A stretch of 64,000 nt of DNA from Ignavibacteria bacterium UBA7675 (GTDB lineage: Bacteria; Bacteroidota; Ignavibacteria; Kapaibacteriales; UB7675). The notes below the pieces were generated by a model, which worked only from the letters and a program-made list of their open reading frames with translations, had not been told where the DNA came from and searched no databases. Shown piece by piece: positions 34,579-42,660 of the stretch (position 1 is its first letter; every line of letters begins with the position of its first letter). Location: NCBI GenBank assembly GCA_002483085.1, contig DLHF01000017.1, positions 21,847-85,846 on the forward strand. The letters are read 5' to 3'. The translations under genes and the position numbers were made by a program.

Positions 34579-35760
34579 TTATAAATTTGCACTACTTGGA
34601 ATATTGACAAGCCGCCGTTCTATGATTTCTGCTGTTGCGAGCTCCATAGCCGGGCACGCGCTGTACATCGGCAATTTATTCATGAGCGTCCAGACTGGGC
34701 GCGTCATCAGCCCAGCGTCGTTGGTAGCAGCAAGTACGGAATCACGCTCGATTGCGACCTCCTCGTTAAGCAGAATAGCATTGAGCCAGAAATTGCTTTT
34801 GCCATAGTGCGGTTCGTCCACAAAGCGAACGCCTTCTACTGCTGCAAACGCTTCTTTGTACCGCTGTGCCAGTGCGCGTTTGGCTGTGAGAAATCCCGGA
34901 AGCTGTTCTAACTGCGCGCAGCCAAGTGCTGCGTTGATATTCGGCATACGGTAGTTATAGCCAATTTCGTTGTGGAAGAACTCCCAGCGATGCGGCACTT
35001 TGGCCGTTGTTGTCAGGTACTTTGCGCGGCGCCCGAGTTCGTCGTCGTTGGTAAGAATGGCACCACCGCCACCAGTTGTCAGCACTTTATTGCCATTAAA
35101 GCTCAGCGCCGCCACAACGCCCGCATTGCCCGTATGCACGCCCTTATAGTACGAACCTATGGACTCTGCTGCATCTTCCACAAGCGCGAGTCCGAAGCGG
35201 CTGCATACATCGGCTATTGCGTCGAGCTCTACCGGGTGGCCGAACACGTGCATCGGCACAAGCGCTTTTATTCTGCGTCCGGTCAGCCTGTTGAAACTCT
35301 CGCCATTGCGCTCTACCGCTATATCTTGCAGGTATATATCGAGCTTGTGGGCATCAACACCCAGCGACACTTCCTCGCTGTCCACAAGGTGCGGCACAGC
35401 TCCGCAATAGCTCACAGCATTGGCAGTAGCGATAAACGTAAGAGCGGGAATAAGCACTTCGTCGCCCGGCTCTACGCCTGCGAGCAGGAGGCACATATGC
35501 AGCGCAGCCGTGCCGTTGACCACAGCCACAGCGCGGCGCACACCTGTAAATTCCGCCAGACGGCGCTCGAATTCGTCGACGTATTTTCCCACCGACGACA
35601 CCCAGCCCGTATCGATACACTCTTTCACGTACTGCCATTCAGCACCGGCAAATACCGGCTCGTGCAGCGGGATCATACCTTCTCTTACCGGAAGAACACT
35701 GCGGAGTGCATCGACGACCGATGTTGCAGCGGAAGCGTGTTGTACTGTGTCCATGCTCAT
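34579..35760 (-). CDS. legC: LegC-type sugar 4-aminotransferase
   Basis: A 393-residue DegT-family PLP enzyme with Lys225 in FNGNKVLTTGGGG and the cofactor Asp in VEDAAESIG. The GNKVLTTGGGG variant and MIPLHEPVFAGAEWQYVKEC start are typical of LegC. It aminates the 4-keto sugar from LegB. The start overlaps the legB stop by ATGA. Confidence 0.88.
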   Translation of the reverse strand: MSMDTVQHASAATSVVDALRSVLPVREGMIPLHEPVFAGAEWQYVKECIDTGWVSSVGKYVDEFERRLAEFTGVRRAVAVVNGTAALHMCLLLAGVEPGDEVLIPALTFIATANAVSYCGAVPHLVDSEEVSLGVDAHKLDIYLQDIAVERNGESFNRLTGRRIKALVPMHVFGHPVELDAIADVCSRFGLALVEDAAESIGSYYKGVHTGNAGVVAALSFNGNKVLTTGGGGAILTNDDELGRRAKYLTTTAKVPHRWEFFHNEIGYNYRMPNINAALGCAQLEQLPGFLTAKRALAQRYKEAFAAVEGVRFVDEPHYGKSNFWLNAILLNEEVAIERDSVLAATNDAGLMTRPVWTLMNKLPMYSACPAMELATAEIIERRLVNIPSSANL

Positions 35761-36764
35761 ACGTTGTACACGTCTCCTTTGTATTTTTTAAGATGTTCTG
35801 GCTGCGAGAACCACTCAATAGTTTCGCTCAAACCGCGCTTCAGCCCCTCTACACCTGCGTATTGCGGCTCCCAGCCCGCCAGTTCTTTCGCTTTTGCATT
35901 GGAAGCCCACAGGCGCTCTACCTCGCTTTTTTCGGGTCGCAGGCGCACTTCGTCGGTGGTAATTTCTACATCTGCTCCCATTTGGCCAGCGATGAGCGAC
36001 ACAGTATCGCCTATAGAAATTTCAAAATTGCTGCCCACATTAATCACCTCGCCCACCGAGCGGCTGGACTCTGCTATCGCAATAAAACCGCGCACGGTAT
36101 CGGCCACGTAGTTGAAATCGCGTGTGGGGTGAATCGCCCCCAGCTTGAGAGTGCGCGCACCGTTTGCTATCTGCGTAATAATTGTTGGAATGACCGCGCG
36201 AGCCGACTGGCGTGGACCATAGGTATTAAACGGGCGGATTACAGCAACTGGCGTATTGAATGAGCTATAAAACGACATTGCGATCTGGTCGGCACCGATT
36301 TTCGAGGCTGAATACGGCGATTGCCCCTGTAGCGGATGCTCCTCGGTAATAGGCACAAAACGCGCAGTGCCATAGACTTCGCTTGTCGATGTATGCACAA
36401 CTTTCTGTACACCGAGCTCGCGCGCGGCCTGCACAATGTTCAGCGTTCCTTTTACATTTGTGTCGATGTACGTATCCGGGGAGTGATACGAATAGGGAAT
36501 GGCGATAAGGGCAGCCAAATGCAGCACGACATCGCAGCCTTTCATCGCCTGGCGCACGCCGTATGGATCGCGGATATCGCCTGCAAACACATCGAGATTC
36601 GCACGGATATCGCGCGGGGAGTCGTCGAGCCAGCCCCATGAGTTGAAGGAATTATACAGCACAAACGCCCGCACATCGTGCCCCCGACGCACTAATTCTT
36701 CGGTAAGATGCGAGCCAATAAAGCCGTCGGCTCCGGTAACGAGTATCCGGCTGTTGCTATTCAT
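35757..36764 (-). CDS. legB: LegB-type NAD-dependent sugar 4,6-dehydratase
   Basis: The 335-residue extended SDR protein has VTGADGFIGSHL at residue 7, TSEVYGTA, and the catalytic pair in YSASKIGAD near 150. It makes the 4-keto-6-deoxy intermediate of the legionaminic acid path. The start at 36764 follows AAGGAGACGGGGA, a strong ribosome-binding site, and overlaps the regulator gene by 8 bases. Its expression is therefore tied to the regulator. Confidence 0.88.
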   Translation of the reverse strand: MNSNSRILVTGADGFIGSHLTEELVRRGHDVRAFVLYNSFNSWGWLDDSPRDIRANLDVFAGDIRDPYGVRQAMKGCDVVLHLAALIAIPYSYHSPDTYIDTNVKGTLNIVQAARELGVQKVVHTSTSEVYGTARFVPITEEHPLQGQSPYSASKIGADQIAMSFYSSFNTPVAVIRPFNTYGPRQSARAVIPTIITQIANGARTLKLGAIHPTRDFNYVADTVRGFIAIAESSRSVGEVINVGSNFEISIGDTVSLIAGQMGADVEITTDEVRLRPEKSEVERLWASNAKAKELAGWEPQYAGVEGLKRGLSETIEWFSQPEHLKKYKGDVYNV

Positions 36765-37317
36765 TCCCCGTCTCCTTTGTTGTCTGTTCGGTTTCCCACA
36801 GCACAACCGATCTGTCTAATTTCAAGCGGTCGGCGAGCTCGGGCAGTTCGTCTTCGCGCACTACAAGCACGCGGATTTTCTTTTTAATAATGTGTTCGGC
36901 CTGTGTTACAAGGTAGTGCAGGTACTCGTGGTTCACATTGCCCACAAGCACCATGTCCACGATTCCCGAATCGGTGCCCTGTGCGTAGTCGCCAGTAAGA
37001 TAAGCGCGGCGCACATCGCCCAGCTTGTGTATGATGTTGTCCACAAGCTGATCGAGCCCGAGGTTTTTCTTTACGAGATTTTGCAGGTCGGGAAACAGCT
37101 TGTGTTTCTTGTTGGCCCGGTAGAGCTTGATACGCCCCTCCGATGATGTTTCCAACAGCCCGGCATCCGTGAGGCGGTTGAGCTCCACCCGCACAGCATT
37201 CGTCGACTCGTGCAGTTCGTCGGCCAAACCGCGCAAATACCCCTGTGTTTCGCCGTTGAGGAAAAACTTCAGCAGCAGCTTTACCCGCGTTTTTGATGTA
37301 ATCAGAGAATCAAGCAC
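36757..37317 (-). CDS. Winged-helix regulator with degenerate nucleotidyltransferase domain
   Basis: The 186-residue protein has an ArsR-type winged helix in residues 1-75 (LKFFLNGETQGYLRGLADEL, ESTNAVRVELNRLTDAGLL). From about residue 105 a second part reads LTGDYAQGTDSGIVDMVLVG, which resembles the GS-x-x-x-G-x-x-x-SDIDL signature of minimal nucleotidyltransferases, with Ser and the first Asp lost. Similar HTH proteins occur at the head of capsule loci in Bacteroidota. The start is a GTG; an in-frame stop lies six codons upstream. A perfect palindrome over a promoter lies 29 bases upstream. I infer an autoregulated control gene for the leg operon. Confidence 0.8.
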   Translation of the reverse strand: MLDSLITSKTRVKLLLKFFLNGETQGYLRGLADELHESTNAVRVELNRLTDAGLLETSSEGRIKLYRANKKHKLFPDLQNLVKKNLGLDQLVDNIIHKLGDVRRAYLTGDYAQGTDSGIVDMVLVGNVNHEYLHYLVTQAEHIIKKKIRVLVVREDELPELADRLKLDRSVVLWETEQTTKETGNE

Positions 37318-37345
37318 AAGACACCCATATCGTCAAATCGAACGT

Positions 37346-37372
37346 ATTACGAGTAACAAACTTACTCGTAAT
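37346..37372 (-). promoter_or_regulatory. Palindromic operator of the leg-operon regulator
   Basis: Perfect 11-bp inverted repeats ATTACGAGTAA (37346-37356) and TTACTCGTAAT (37362-37372) are separated by CAAAC. The symmetry suits a dimeric winged-helix protein. The site overlaps the predicted TAAGTTTG element. Confidence 0.75.
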
Positions 37373-37387
37373 TGCATTACCTGTCAA
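37357..37387 (-). promoter_or_regulatory. Promoter of regulator/leg operon
   Basis: On the minus strand TTGACA (37387-37382) is followed after 17 bases by TAAGTTTG (37364-37357), which fits the Bacteroidota TAnnTTTG element. Transcription would start near 37350, about 33 bases before the GTG. Confidence 0.6.
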
Positions 37388-37435
37388 GAAGATTGTCGGA
37401 AATTGTCTGTAGCGTATGCTCCGCTGGAAGTTTTG

Positions 37436-37518
37436 GGCACGGGCATCGCTGGGCGCCCGGCGCATCGCTGTCACCGGTCGCACATGCCGCTTATCGATTG
37501 CCCGACAGCCAACCGCGA
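37436..37518 (+). repeat. Dispersed intergenic repeat, left half only
   Basis: GGCACGGGCATCGC, then GCGCCCGG and ATCGCTGTCACCGGTCGCA match the left half in forward orientation. No right half follows. It lies upstream of the regulator promoter. Confidence 0.7.
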
Positions 37519-37591
37519 AGAAGAAACCATACGAGAATCGCACAACAAACCGACAGGCTGAGCTCCCTGTGCATCAGAACACCAGAGCAGA

Positions 37592-37888
37592 CTACTCTGC
37601 CGTTTCCATCCTGTAGGCGCGATTTTTCATCCTGTATATCTGGTCTTCGATATACTCGCGCAAAGCGGGCTTGATATACACATCGTCGAGCGAAAAGAAC
37701 GAAAGGCTTTGCGCCAGCACCGCCGCTTTGATATGAGGCGTGAGCTTTTTGTTCACCACAATCAGCCTTTTATCGTGCAAAACACAGTACCCCCCATTAA
37801 AATTGCCATTTTCCTGTCGTACAACCACACCAAGCTGCTCGGCGAGCTGCCTGAGGTCTTCTACAAGCGTTTCCGGTTTCATGAACAT
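37592..37888 (-). CDS. Small conserved-type hypothetical protein
   Basis: The 98-residue soluble protein has KPETLVEDLRQLAEQLGV, then ENGNFNGGYCVLHDKRL and IVVNKKL, and a C-terminal helix rich in charged residues. It looks folded and conserved rather than spurious, and resembles short hypothetical proteins of Bacteroidota and Chlorobi, but I know no function. Two ATGs (37888 and 37882) are possible. It is downstream of nadC and a membrane protein gene on the same strand. Confidence 0.65.
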   Translation of the reverse strand: MFMKPETLVEDLRQLAEQLGVVVRQENGNFNGGYCVLHDKRLIVVNKKLTPHIKAAVLAQSLSFFSLDDVYIKPALREYIEDQIYRMKNRAYRMETAE

Positions 37889-37977
37889 ACGAGATAGTGG
37901 ACGACACGCACGGCAGCAGAACCGCAATGGCCTGTTGTCTGCACGGGAACGTATCGGGAAATTCCGGGCGGATGCTG

Positions 37978-38622
37978 CTACCGCTCCGGCGTTTCAGGAA
38001 TATGCTTGTGCAGTGGACGCCACACAAGAACTGCTATTGCTGATAAGTATCCGAAAAGAGTAAGCCAACGAGCACCGGAGCCGAAGTCGCCGAGGAATCG
38101 CAGAGAGAACGCTTGCCACAACAGCTCTTTTGCTTCGGCGAGATTAAAGCCCAACCCCAGCCCTACTGTCTGCTCAATGCGCCAATCAAAATAGAGAAAC
38201 ACCGCCTCGAATGGAATAAACATCATAAAGAGCACACCAGCCATAAACAACCAGCCATAGGAACGCCAGCGGCGATGCAGGTTTATAAACACCGGCACAC
38301 AAAGCAGCGCAAGCAGATAACCCACCCGGACATACACGGCTGTGATGCCGTATATGTGAAGCGTTTGCCTTGCCGCGTCGTCTGAAAGCTCTGGTTTGTA
38401 CACTAATGTACCAGGTACGAACAAATCGTAAACAATGACCTGCCGCAGTACCGCCCCACCAAGCCAGACTACCAAGCCAAAAGCCGACAGCGTAAGAAGA
38501 AGTTTTTGCCACGTGGGAAGCCAGGAATCCTTGTGGCGTTCCTGCCCGACAGAAGCCGTTTTCGGCGCTTTGACAAACAGAGCTGATGTATCCATTACTT
38601 CTGATGTTGATACCACAGGCAT
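37978..38622 (-). CDS. Membrane protein of unknown function
   Basis: The 214-residue protein has about four hydrophobic segments, near residues 40-62, 95-112, 122-145 and 185-203 (for example LLLTLSAFGLVVWLGGAVL), with a periplasmic or cytoplasmic loop between the first two. It starts 9 bases after the nadC stop; an alternative ATG is at 38595. I do not recognise a family. Co-transcription with nadC gives no clear hint of role. Confidence 0.7.
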   Translation of the reverse strand: MPVVSTSEVMDTSALFVKAPKTASVGQERHKDSWLPTWQKLLLTLSAFGLVVWLGGAVLRQVIVYDLFVPGTLVYKPELSDDAARQTLHIYGITAVYVRVGYLLALLCVPVFINLHRRWRSYGWLFMAGVLFMMFIPFEAVFLYFDWRIEQTVGLGLGFNLAEAKELLWQAFSLRFLGDFGSGARWLTLFGYLSAIAVLVWRPLHKHIPETPER

Positions 38623-38631
38623 GAGCGGGGG

Positions 38632-39510
38632 TTATTCCTCCGTCATGATTGCCCGCGATGTGGAAGCGATTTTCATAGAAATATCCAGCGCAATAGCCGA
38701 GTGCGTAAGCGCGCCAATAGAAATAAAGTCGACACCCGTTTCGGCATAGCCGCGAATATTGTCGAGCGTAATACCACCCGAAGCCTCGGTCTCCACGCGC
38801 CGGTCTACAAGCTGCACGGCGTCGCGCATCAGAGCGGGAGTAAAATTGTCGAACATGATACGGCGCACGCCTTCGCATGCAAGAGCCTGGCCGATCTCAT
38901 CAAGATTCCGCGTTTCTACTTCGATAGGAACAGAACGCCCGCGCAGAAACTCCCGTGTAGCGGCTACAGCTTCGATAATACCGCCCGAGGCATCGATGTG
39001 ATTGTCCTTAATCATCACCATATCGAACAGGCCATAGCGATGATTGGAACCGCCGCCCGTGCGCACCGCGTACTTATCCAACAGCCGCCAGCCGGGGATT
39101 GTCTTGCGCGTGTCCAGAATAGTAGCCCGCGTGCCTTCTACTGCCTGCACATAGCGCCGGGTAAGGGTAGCTACCCCACTCATGCGCTGCATAAAATTCA
39201 GTGCTGTGCGTTCGCCCGAAAGCAGAGCGCGCACCGGCCCTTCTACTTCGGCCACAACAGTACCAGCCCGCACTTTGTCGCCTTCGGCAGCGAACTCGCT
39301 CCAGGATATCGTACCGTCGAGCGTCTGGAATACTAATTTGCCGAGGGGAAGCCCGCAGACTACACCGTCCTGCTTAAAGCGGAACTGCGCCGTTCCATAG
39401 GTATCGGCGGGAATGGTCGCTTCGCTTGTAATATCGCCTGTTTGTATATCTTCGTGCAGAGCAATTTCCACAAGGCGCGCAACAGAGGCATCGAGTAACG
39501 TCGTCAGCAT
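38632..39510 (-). CDS. nadC: Nicotinate-nucleotide pyrophosphorylase (carboxylating)
   Basis: A 292-residue enzyme that makes nicotinate mononucleotide from quinolinate and PRPP in NAD synthesis. Signatures are EDIQTGDITSEA near residue 20, ERTALNFMQRMSGVAT, LDTRKTIPGWRLLDKYAV, GGGSNHRYGLFDMVMIKDNH and VEVETRNLDE. All substrate-binding Arg/Lys/His blocks are present. It heads a three-gene minus-strand unit and has its own promoter candidate. Confidence 0.96.
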   Translation of the reverse strand: MLTTLLDASVARLVEIALHEDIQTGDITSEATIPADTYGTAQFRFKQDGVVCGLPLGKLVFQTLDGTISWSEFAAEGDKVRAGTVVAEVEGPVRALLSGERTALNFMQRMSGVATLTRRYVQAVEGTRATILDTRKTIPGWRLLDKYAVRTGGGSNHRYGLFDMVMIKDNHIDASGGIIEAVAATREFLRGRSVPIEVETRNLDEIGQALACEGVRRIMFDNFTPALMRDAVQLVDRRVETEASGGITLDNIRGYAETGVDFISIGALTHSAIALDISMKIASTSRAIMTEE

Positions 39511-39535
39511 GATACTCCTGCAATCGTCAAAGAGA

Positions 39536-39567
39536 CAAATTTACAGGCATTCCGGGCAAATACCAAG
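39536..39567 (-). promoter_or_regulatory. Promoter candidate of nadC
   Basis: The minus strand carries TAAATTTG (39543-39536), a match to the TAnnTTTG element, with TTG about 20 bases upstream. The predicted start lies roughly 20 bases before the nadC ATG. Confidence 0.5.
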
Positions 39568-39717
39568 AAAAGGCAGCAAAAGCACAGGCAGCATACCGCA
39601 AACGGTAAACCGGGCGGCAGCTACGACTACAGCGGCATTTCGATAATTTCTCCGCTACACAGACAATACACTGGCCTAATCCTCGTTTTTACCGACCAGC
39701 ACAACCTGTGTACTTGC

Positions 39718-40272
39718 ATGGATACAATTGATACAGCTTCCGTCGGGCGCTGCACTATACAGCGCATCGACAAAACCATTCACATACGTATCAACCGAGT
39801 CAGCCATTGGCGGCTACGGTCGTGGCTCCTTTTTGCTAATGTCGTGTTTCTGCTGCCAGCGATTTGGATTCTGCTACAAGAGCCGTTGCGCGGCCTGCCT
39901 ATTATCCTGCTGAATATCGGACTGTGGATGTATTACTTCGGTCGCACTACGTTCTGGGGCTTGTTCGGGCAAGAGGTTGTTACAATAAGCAGGCACGCTA
40001 TCAGCTACCAGCGCAATTACGGTATCGCAAGCACCAAACCACGCACTTTCGTGTTCCCGTCGGAAATCAGAGTTGGATTTATCCCCGACAACCGATACCT
40101 CGGCCCGCAGTTCGGGCGCTTGGCCTTTTATACATGCACCGGGCAGAGCAACGCGCGCGAGCTTATTCTCCAATCCGCCATAGCTATACCCAAAGTGCTG
40201 GCTCCCGCCGTACAGTACCGCATCCTGCGCTTTTTCCAGCCTGCACTGTTCCGCCCCATGTCGATGAATTGA
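39718..40272 (+). CDS. Hypothetical membrane-anchored PH-like protein
   Basis: The 184-residue protein has two adjacent hydrophobic segments at about residues 36-54 and 58-75 (LLFANVVFLLPAIWILL and LPIILLNIGLWMYYF). A soluble C-terminal half follows (ISRHAISYQRNYGIASTKPR, then EIRVGFIPDN) that reads like the bacterial PH-like domain of small membrane proteins. Divergent from nadC. I do not recognise a specific family. Confidence 0.6.
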   Translation: MDTIDTASVGRCTIQRIDKTIHIRINRVSHWRLRSWLLFANVVFLLPAIWILLQEPLRGLPIILLNIGLWMYYFGRTTFWGLFGQEVVTISRHAISYQRNYGIASTKPRTFVFPSEIRVGFIPDNRYLGPQFGRLAFYTCTGQSNARELILQSAIAIPKVLAPAVQYRILRFFQPALFRPMSMN

Positions 40273-40494
40273 CCATTATGGCGCCAACTATACCGCCATG
40301 GCTCATAATTTTTTCATCATATCTTGTTTTTGTCGGGTAATTTCACAAGTTTTTGGAGCTGTACGCTCGGGTACACATATTGCATCTGCTGGCAACCAGC
40401 ACAAAGCAGTACCCTGCTACAGCCCATGTGCAAAGTATTCGACTTCGTAATAATTCACGAGTTTTCTTCTTACATCCTGAAACAGAGGGATTCT

Positions 40495-41151
40495 ATGGCA
40501 GATTCTTTAGATGCTGTTCGCTCCTCGATGCCGAGAATTGGCGACAAAGCACCTGACTTCGAGGCTAATACAACAATTGGCCCCATCAAATTTTCTGATT
40601 ACGCCAAGGGAGGCTGGGTAGTAATGTTCTCGCACCCAGCAGATTTTACGCCCGTCTGCACAACTGAGCTCAGCGAATTCGCCCGCAATCAGGCGTTCTT
40701 CGATGAACACAATACAAAGCTGATCGGTGTGAGTATCGACAGCATCCACTCGCATATAGCATGGGTGGAAAATGTGAAGCGCAATATGGGTGTGTCTATG
40801 GAGTTCCCCATCGTAGCGGATATCGGTATGAAAGTATCCCAGCTCTACGGTATGCTCCATCCCGGCGAAAGCGAAACAGCTACAGTACGCGCCGTGTTCT
40901 TTATCGACCCGAACTCGACTATCCGCCTTATCATGTACTACCCGCTGAATGTGGGCCGCAACATGGACGAAATCAAACGCGTGCTTATAGCGCTGCAAAC
41001 TTCCGATGCAAATAAGTGCGCGATGCCCGTGAACTGGAAACAAGGCGATAATGTCATCGTGCCGCCGCCCAAAACACTTGTAGAACTTCACGACCGCGAG
41101 AATACTCCGTATGAAAAAACAGACTTCTACCTTGTGAAGCGCCCGCTCTAA
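40495..41151 (+). CDS. Peroxiredoxin, Prx6/1-Cys type
   Basis: The 218-residue thiol peroxidase has the peroxidatic Cys55 in HPADFTPVCTTEL and a C-terminal NKCAMPVNWKQGD block typical of the Prx6 group. It reduces hydrogen peroxide and organic peroxides in the cytoplasm. The ATG at 40495 follows AGAGGGA and matches the family start; upstream in-frame sequence is spurious. A terminator follows at 41174-41201. Confidence 0.93.
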   Translation: MADSLDAVRSSMPRIGDKAPDFEANTTIGPIKFSDYAKGGWVVMFSHPADFTPVCTTELSEFARNQAFFDEHNTKLIGVSIDSIHSHIAWVENVKRNMGVSMEFPIVADIGMKVSQLYGMLHPGESETATVRAVFFIDPNSTIRLIMYYPLNVGRNMDEIKRVLIALQTSDANKCAMPVNWKQGDNVIVPPPKTLVELHDRENTPYEKTDFYLVKRPL

Positions 41152-41173
41152 GCGTGGCAACATATATGACAAC

Positions 41174-41201
41174 AAAAGACCCGCTGCACGGCGGGTCTTT
41201 T
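41174..41201 (+). terminator. Rho-independent terminator after peroxiredoxin
   Basis: Perfect inverted repeat: AAAAGACCCGC, loop TGCACG, GCGGGTCTTTT. The A and T ends make it potentially bidirectional. Confidence 0.85.
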
Positions 41202-41242
41202 GCTATAGTGCCAACTCTGTTGTTTTCGGCTGGTATGCTGTG

Positions 41243-41597
41243 GCACGGGCGTCTTTGCGGCACCCGCCGCGTCGCTGTCACCGGTCGCACGTCCGGTTGC
41301 CGATTGTTCGACCGTTAGCCGCCGGTTCAATACGGTGCACCACTGTTCAGCACAGAGAGGAAATCGTTGTGAACACGCTTTACCAACTTTTGCGATTGTG
41401 GCATGATCGCAGGATTGGCTTTGCATTGTCACCGTGTGAGCAGTGCAAAGACGAGTTTAAACATGCGGTCAGCGGGCTGAAAACCACGCGGCGGATGGAA
41501 GTTATCATCGGCTCGTCCGCGCACCGTTCTTACGGTAACTGATGCGCGGACGTCAGCGCGGTGCAGAGACTAAACGCACGAGCAGAGGCCGAAGCGC
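41243..41597 (+). repeat. Dispersed intergenic repeat with separated halves
   Basis: The left half (41243-41290: GGCACGGGCGTCTTTGCGGC, then GTCGCTGTCACCGGTCGCA) and a perfect right half (about 41545-41597, ending GAGCAGAGGCCGAAGCGC) are both present, but about 250 bases of unrelated sequence lie between. The insert contains a degenerate second right-half trace near 41330-41350. There is no supported gene in 41202-41642. Confidence 0.75.
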
Positions 41598-41642
41598 AGA
41601 ACCTGTTCTTGGATTTACAACCTGCGGCACAGCACGCCAGTA

Positions 41643-42584
41643 TTACTCGAACCGAATATCTGTTTTCGGCAGGGCTTTTCTAATACGCTCTTTTTCAGCA
41701 TCGGGCAGAGCATTGCCAACGAGAATAAGCGTGCGCAGTTTTTTCAGTTTGCCAAGCGAGCGCGGCATGCGTGTGAGCTTGTTATTCGCTACCGAAAGAA
41801 GTTCCAGCTTTGCGAGCTGCGACAGCCCATCGGGAAGTTCGGCAAGCGCATTGCCATCGAGAATAAGCGACTGTAGATTTTTCATTGCTCCGATAGAGCC
41901 CGGCAGCAACACTAATTTATTGTTCACAGCATGAAGCGTTTTCAGCTTGCCGAGGCGTGTAATATTATCGGGCAGCGATTCGAGCTGGTTACCGCCGAGG
42001 AACAGGAGTTCCAGCGCAGAGAGCGAACCAATTTCGCGGGGAAGCTCGCCGAGCTGGTTGTTATCTACTTCTAATGCCTGCAGCTTTTTCAGCTTGCCGA
42101 TAGAAGGAGGAATCTCGCGGATGCGATTGCCTGTCATGTCGAACAAAACAATATTTTTCAACCCGCCAATCGACGCAGGAAGTTCGTCGATGTTATTTGC
42201 ATCGAGGTCGAGCTCGCGCAGATGTTCGAGATTGCCAATTTCCTCGGGCAGCGACGTAAGAGCATTCTGCCGCAGCGAAAGCACCTGTAGATACCGCAGA
42301 TTACCTATGCTTGTGGGCAAGGTAGAAATACTATTTTTCATAAGATTGGCAAACTGCAAATTCACCAAAGAGCCAAACTCTGCGGTAAGATCGCTTACCG
42401 ACTGCTGGCGTAGATTCAGGTGGTACACCGAATCCGGCACGCTCAATGCTTCAGCATACGAATAATACACTTTGCGAGCCATCAGCTCGCGCTCCGGCAG
42501 GGGTTTTCCAGCTTTTTGCGACCCAGCACCTGAGCCTGAAACAATTGCAAGAAGAGCGAGGAACAACGTATAATAGTAGAACAT
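41643..42584 (-). CDS. Leucine-rich-repeat protein, exported
   Basis: The 313-residue protein begins with a hydrophobic signal-like segment (MFYYYTLFLALLAIVSGSG), then about ten 23-residue leucine-rich repeats of the pattern LxxLxLxxNxLxxLPxxIGxL (residues 55-300). This repeat type mediates protein binding. The ATG at 42584 is preferred; the upstream in-frame start is TTG. It lies directly after the terminator of the type IX cargo gene. The partner is unknown. Confidence 0.8.
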   Translation of the reverse strand: MFYYYTLFLALLAIVSGSGAGSQKAGKPLPERELMARKVYYSYAEALSVPDSVYHLNLRQQSVSDLTAEFGSLVNLQFANLMKNSISTLPTSIGNLRYLQVLSLRQNALTSLPEEIGNLEHLRELDLDANNIDELPASIGGLKNIVLFDMTGNRIREIPPSIGKLKKLQALEVDNNQLGELPREIGSLSALELLFLGGNQLESLPDNITRLGKLKTLHAVNNKLVLLPGSIGAMKNLQSLILDGNALAELPDGLSQLAKLELLSVANNKLTRMPRSLGKLKKLRTLILVGNALPDAEKERIRKALPKTDIRFE

Positions 42585-42603
42585 ACTTCTTCGGAATAGA
42601 GTG

Positions 42604-42645
42604 AAAAAAAGCAAAGCCCCGCAGCACGAATACTGCGAGGCTTTT
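42604..42645 (-). terminator. Terminator of the type IX cargo gene
   Basis: On the minus strand AAAGCCTCGCAG pairs with CTGCGGGGCTTT (one U-G pair) around an 8-base loop and is followed by GCTTTTTTT. It ends only 20 bases before the LRR start codon. Confidence 0.8.
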
Positions 42646-42660
42646 GTACTGAGAGTCCGA

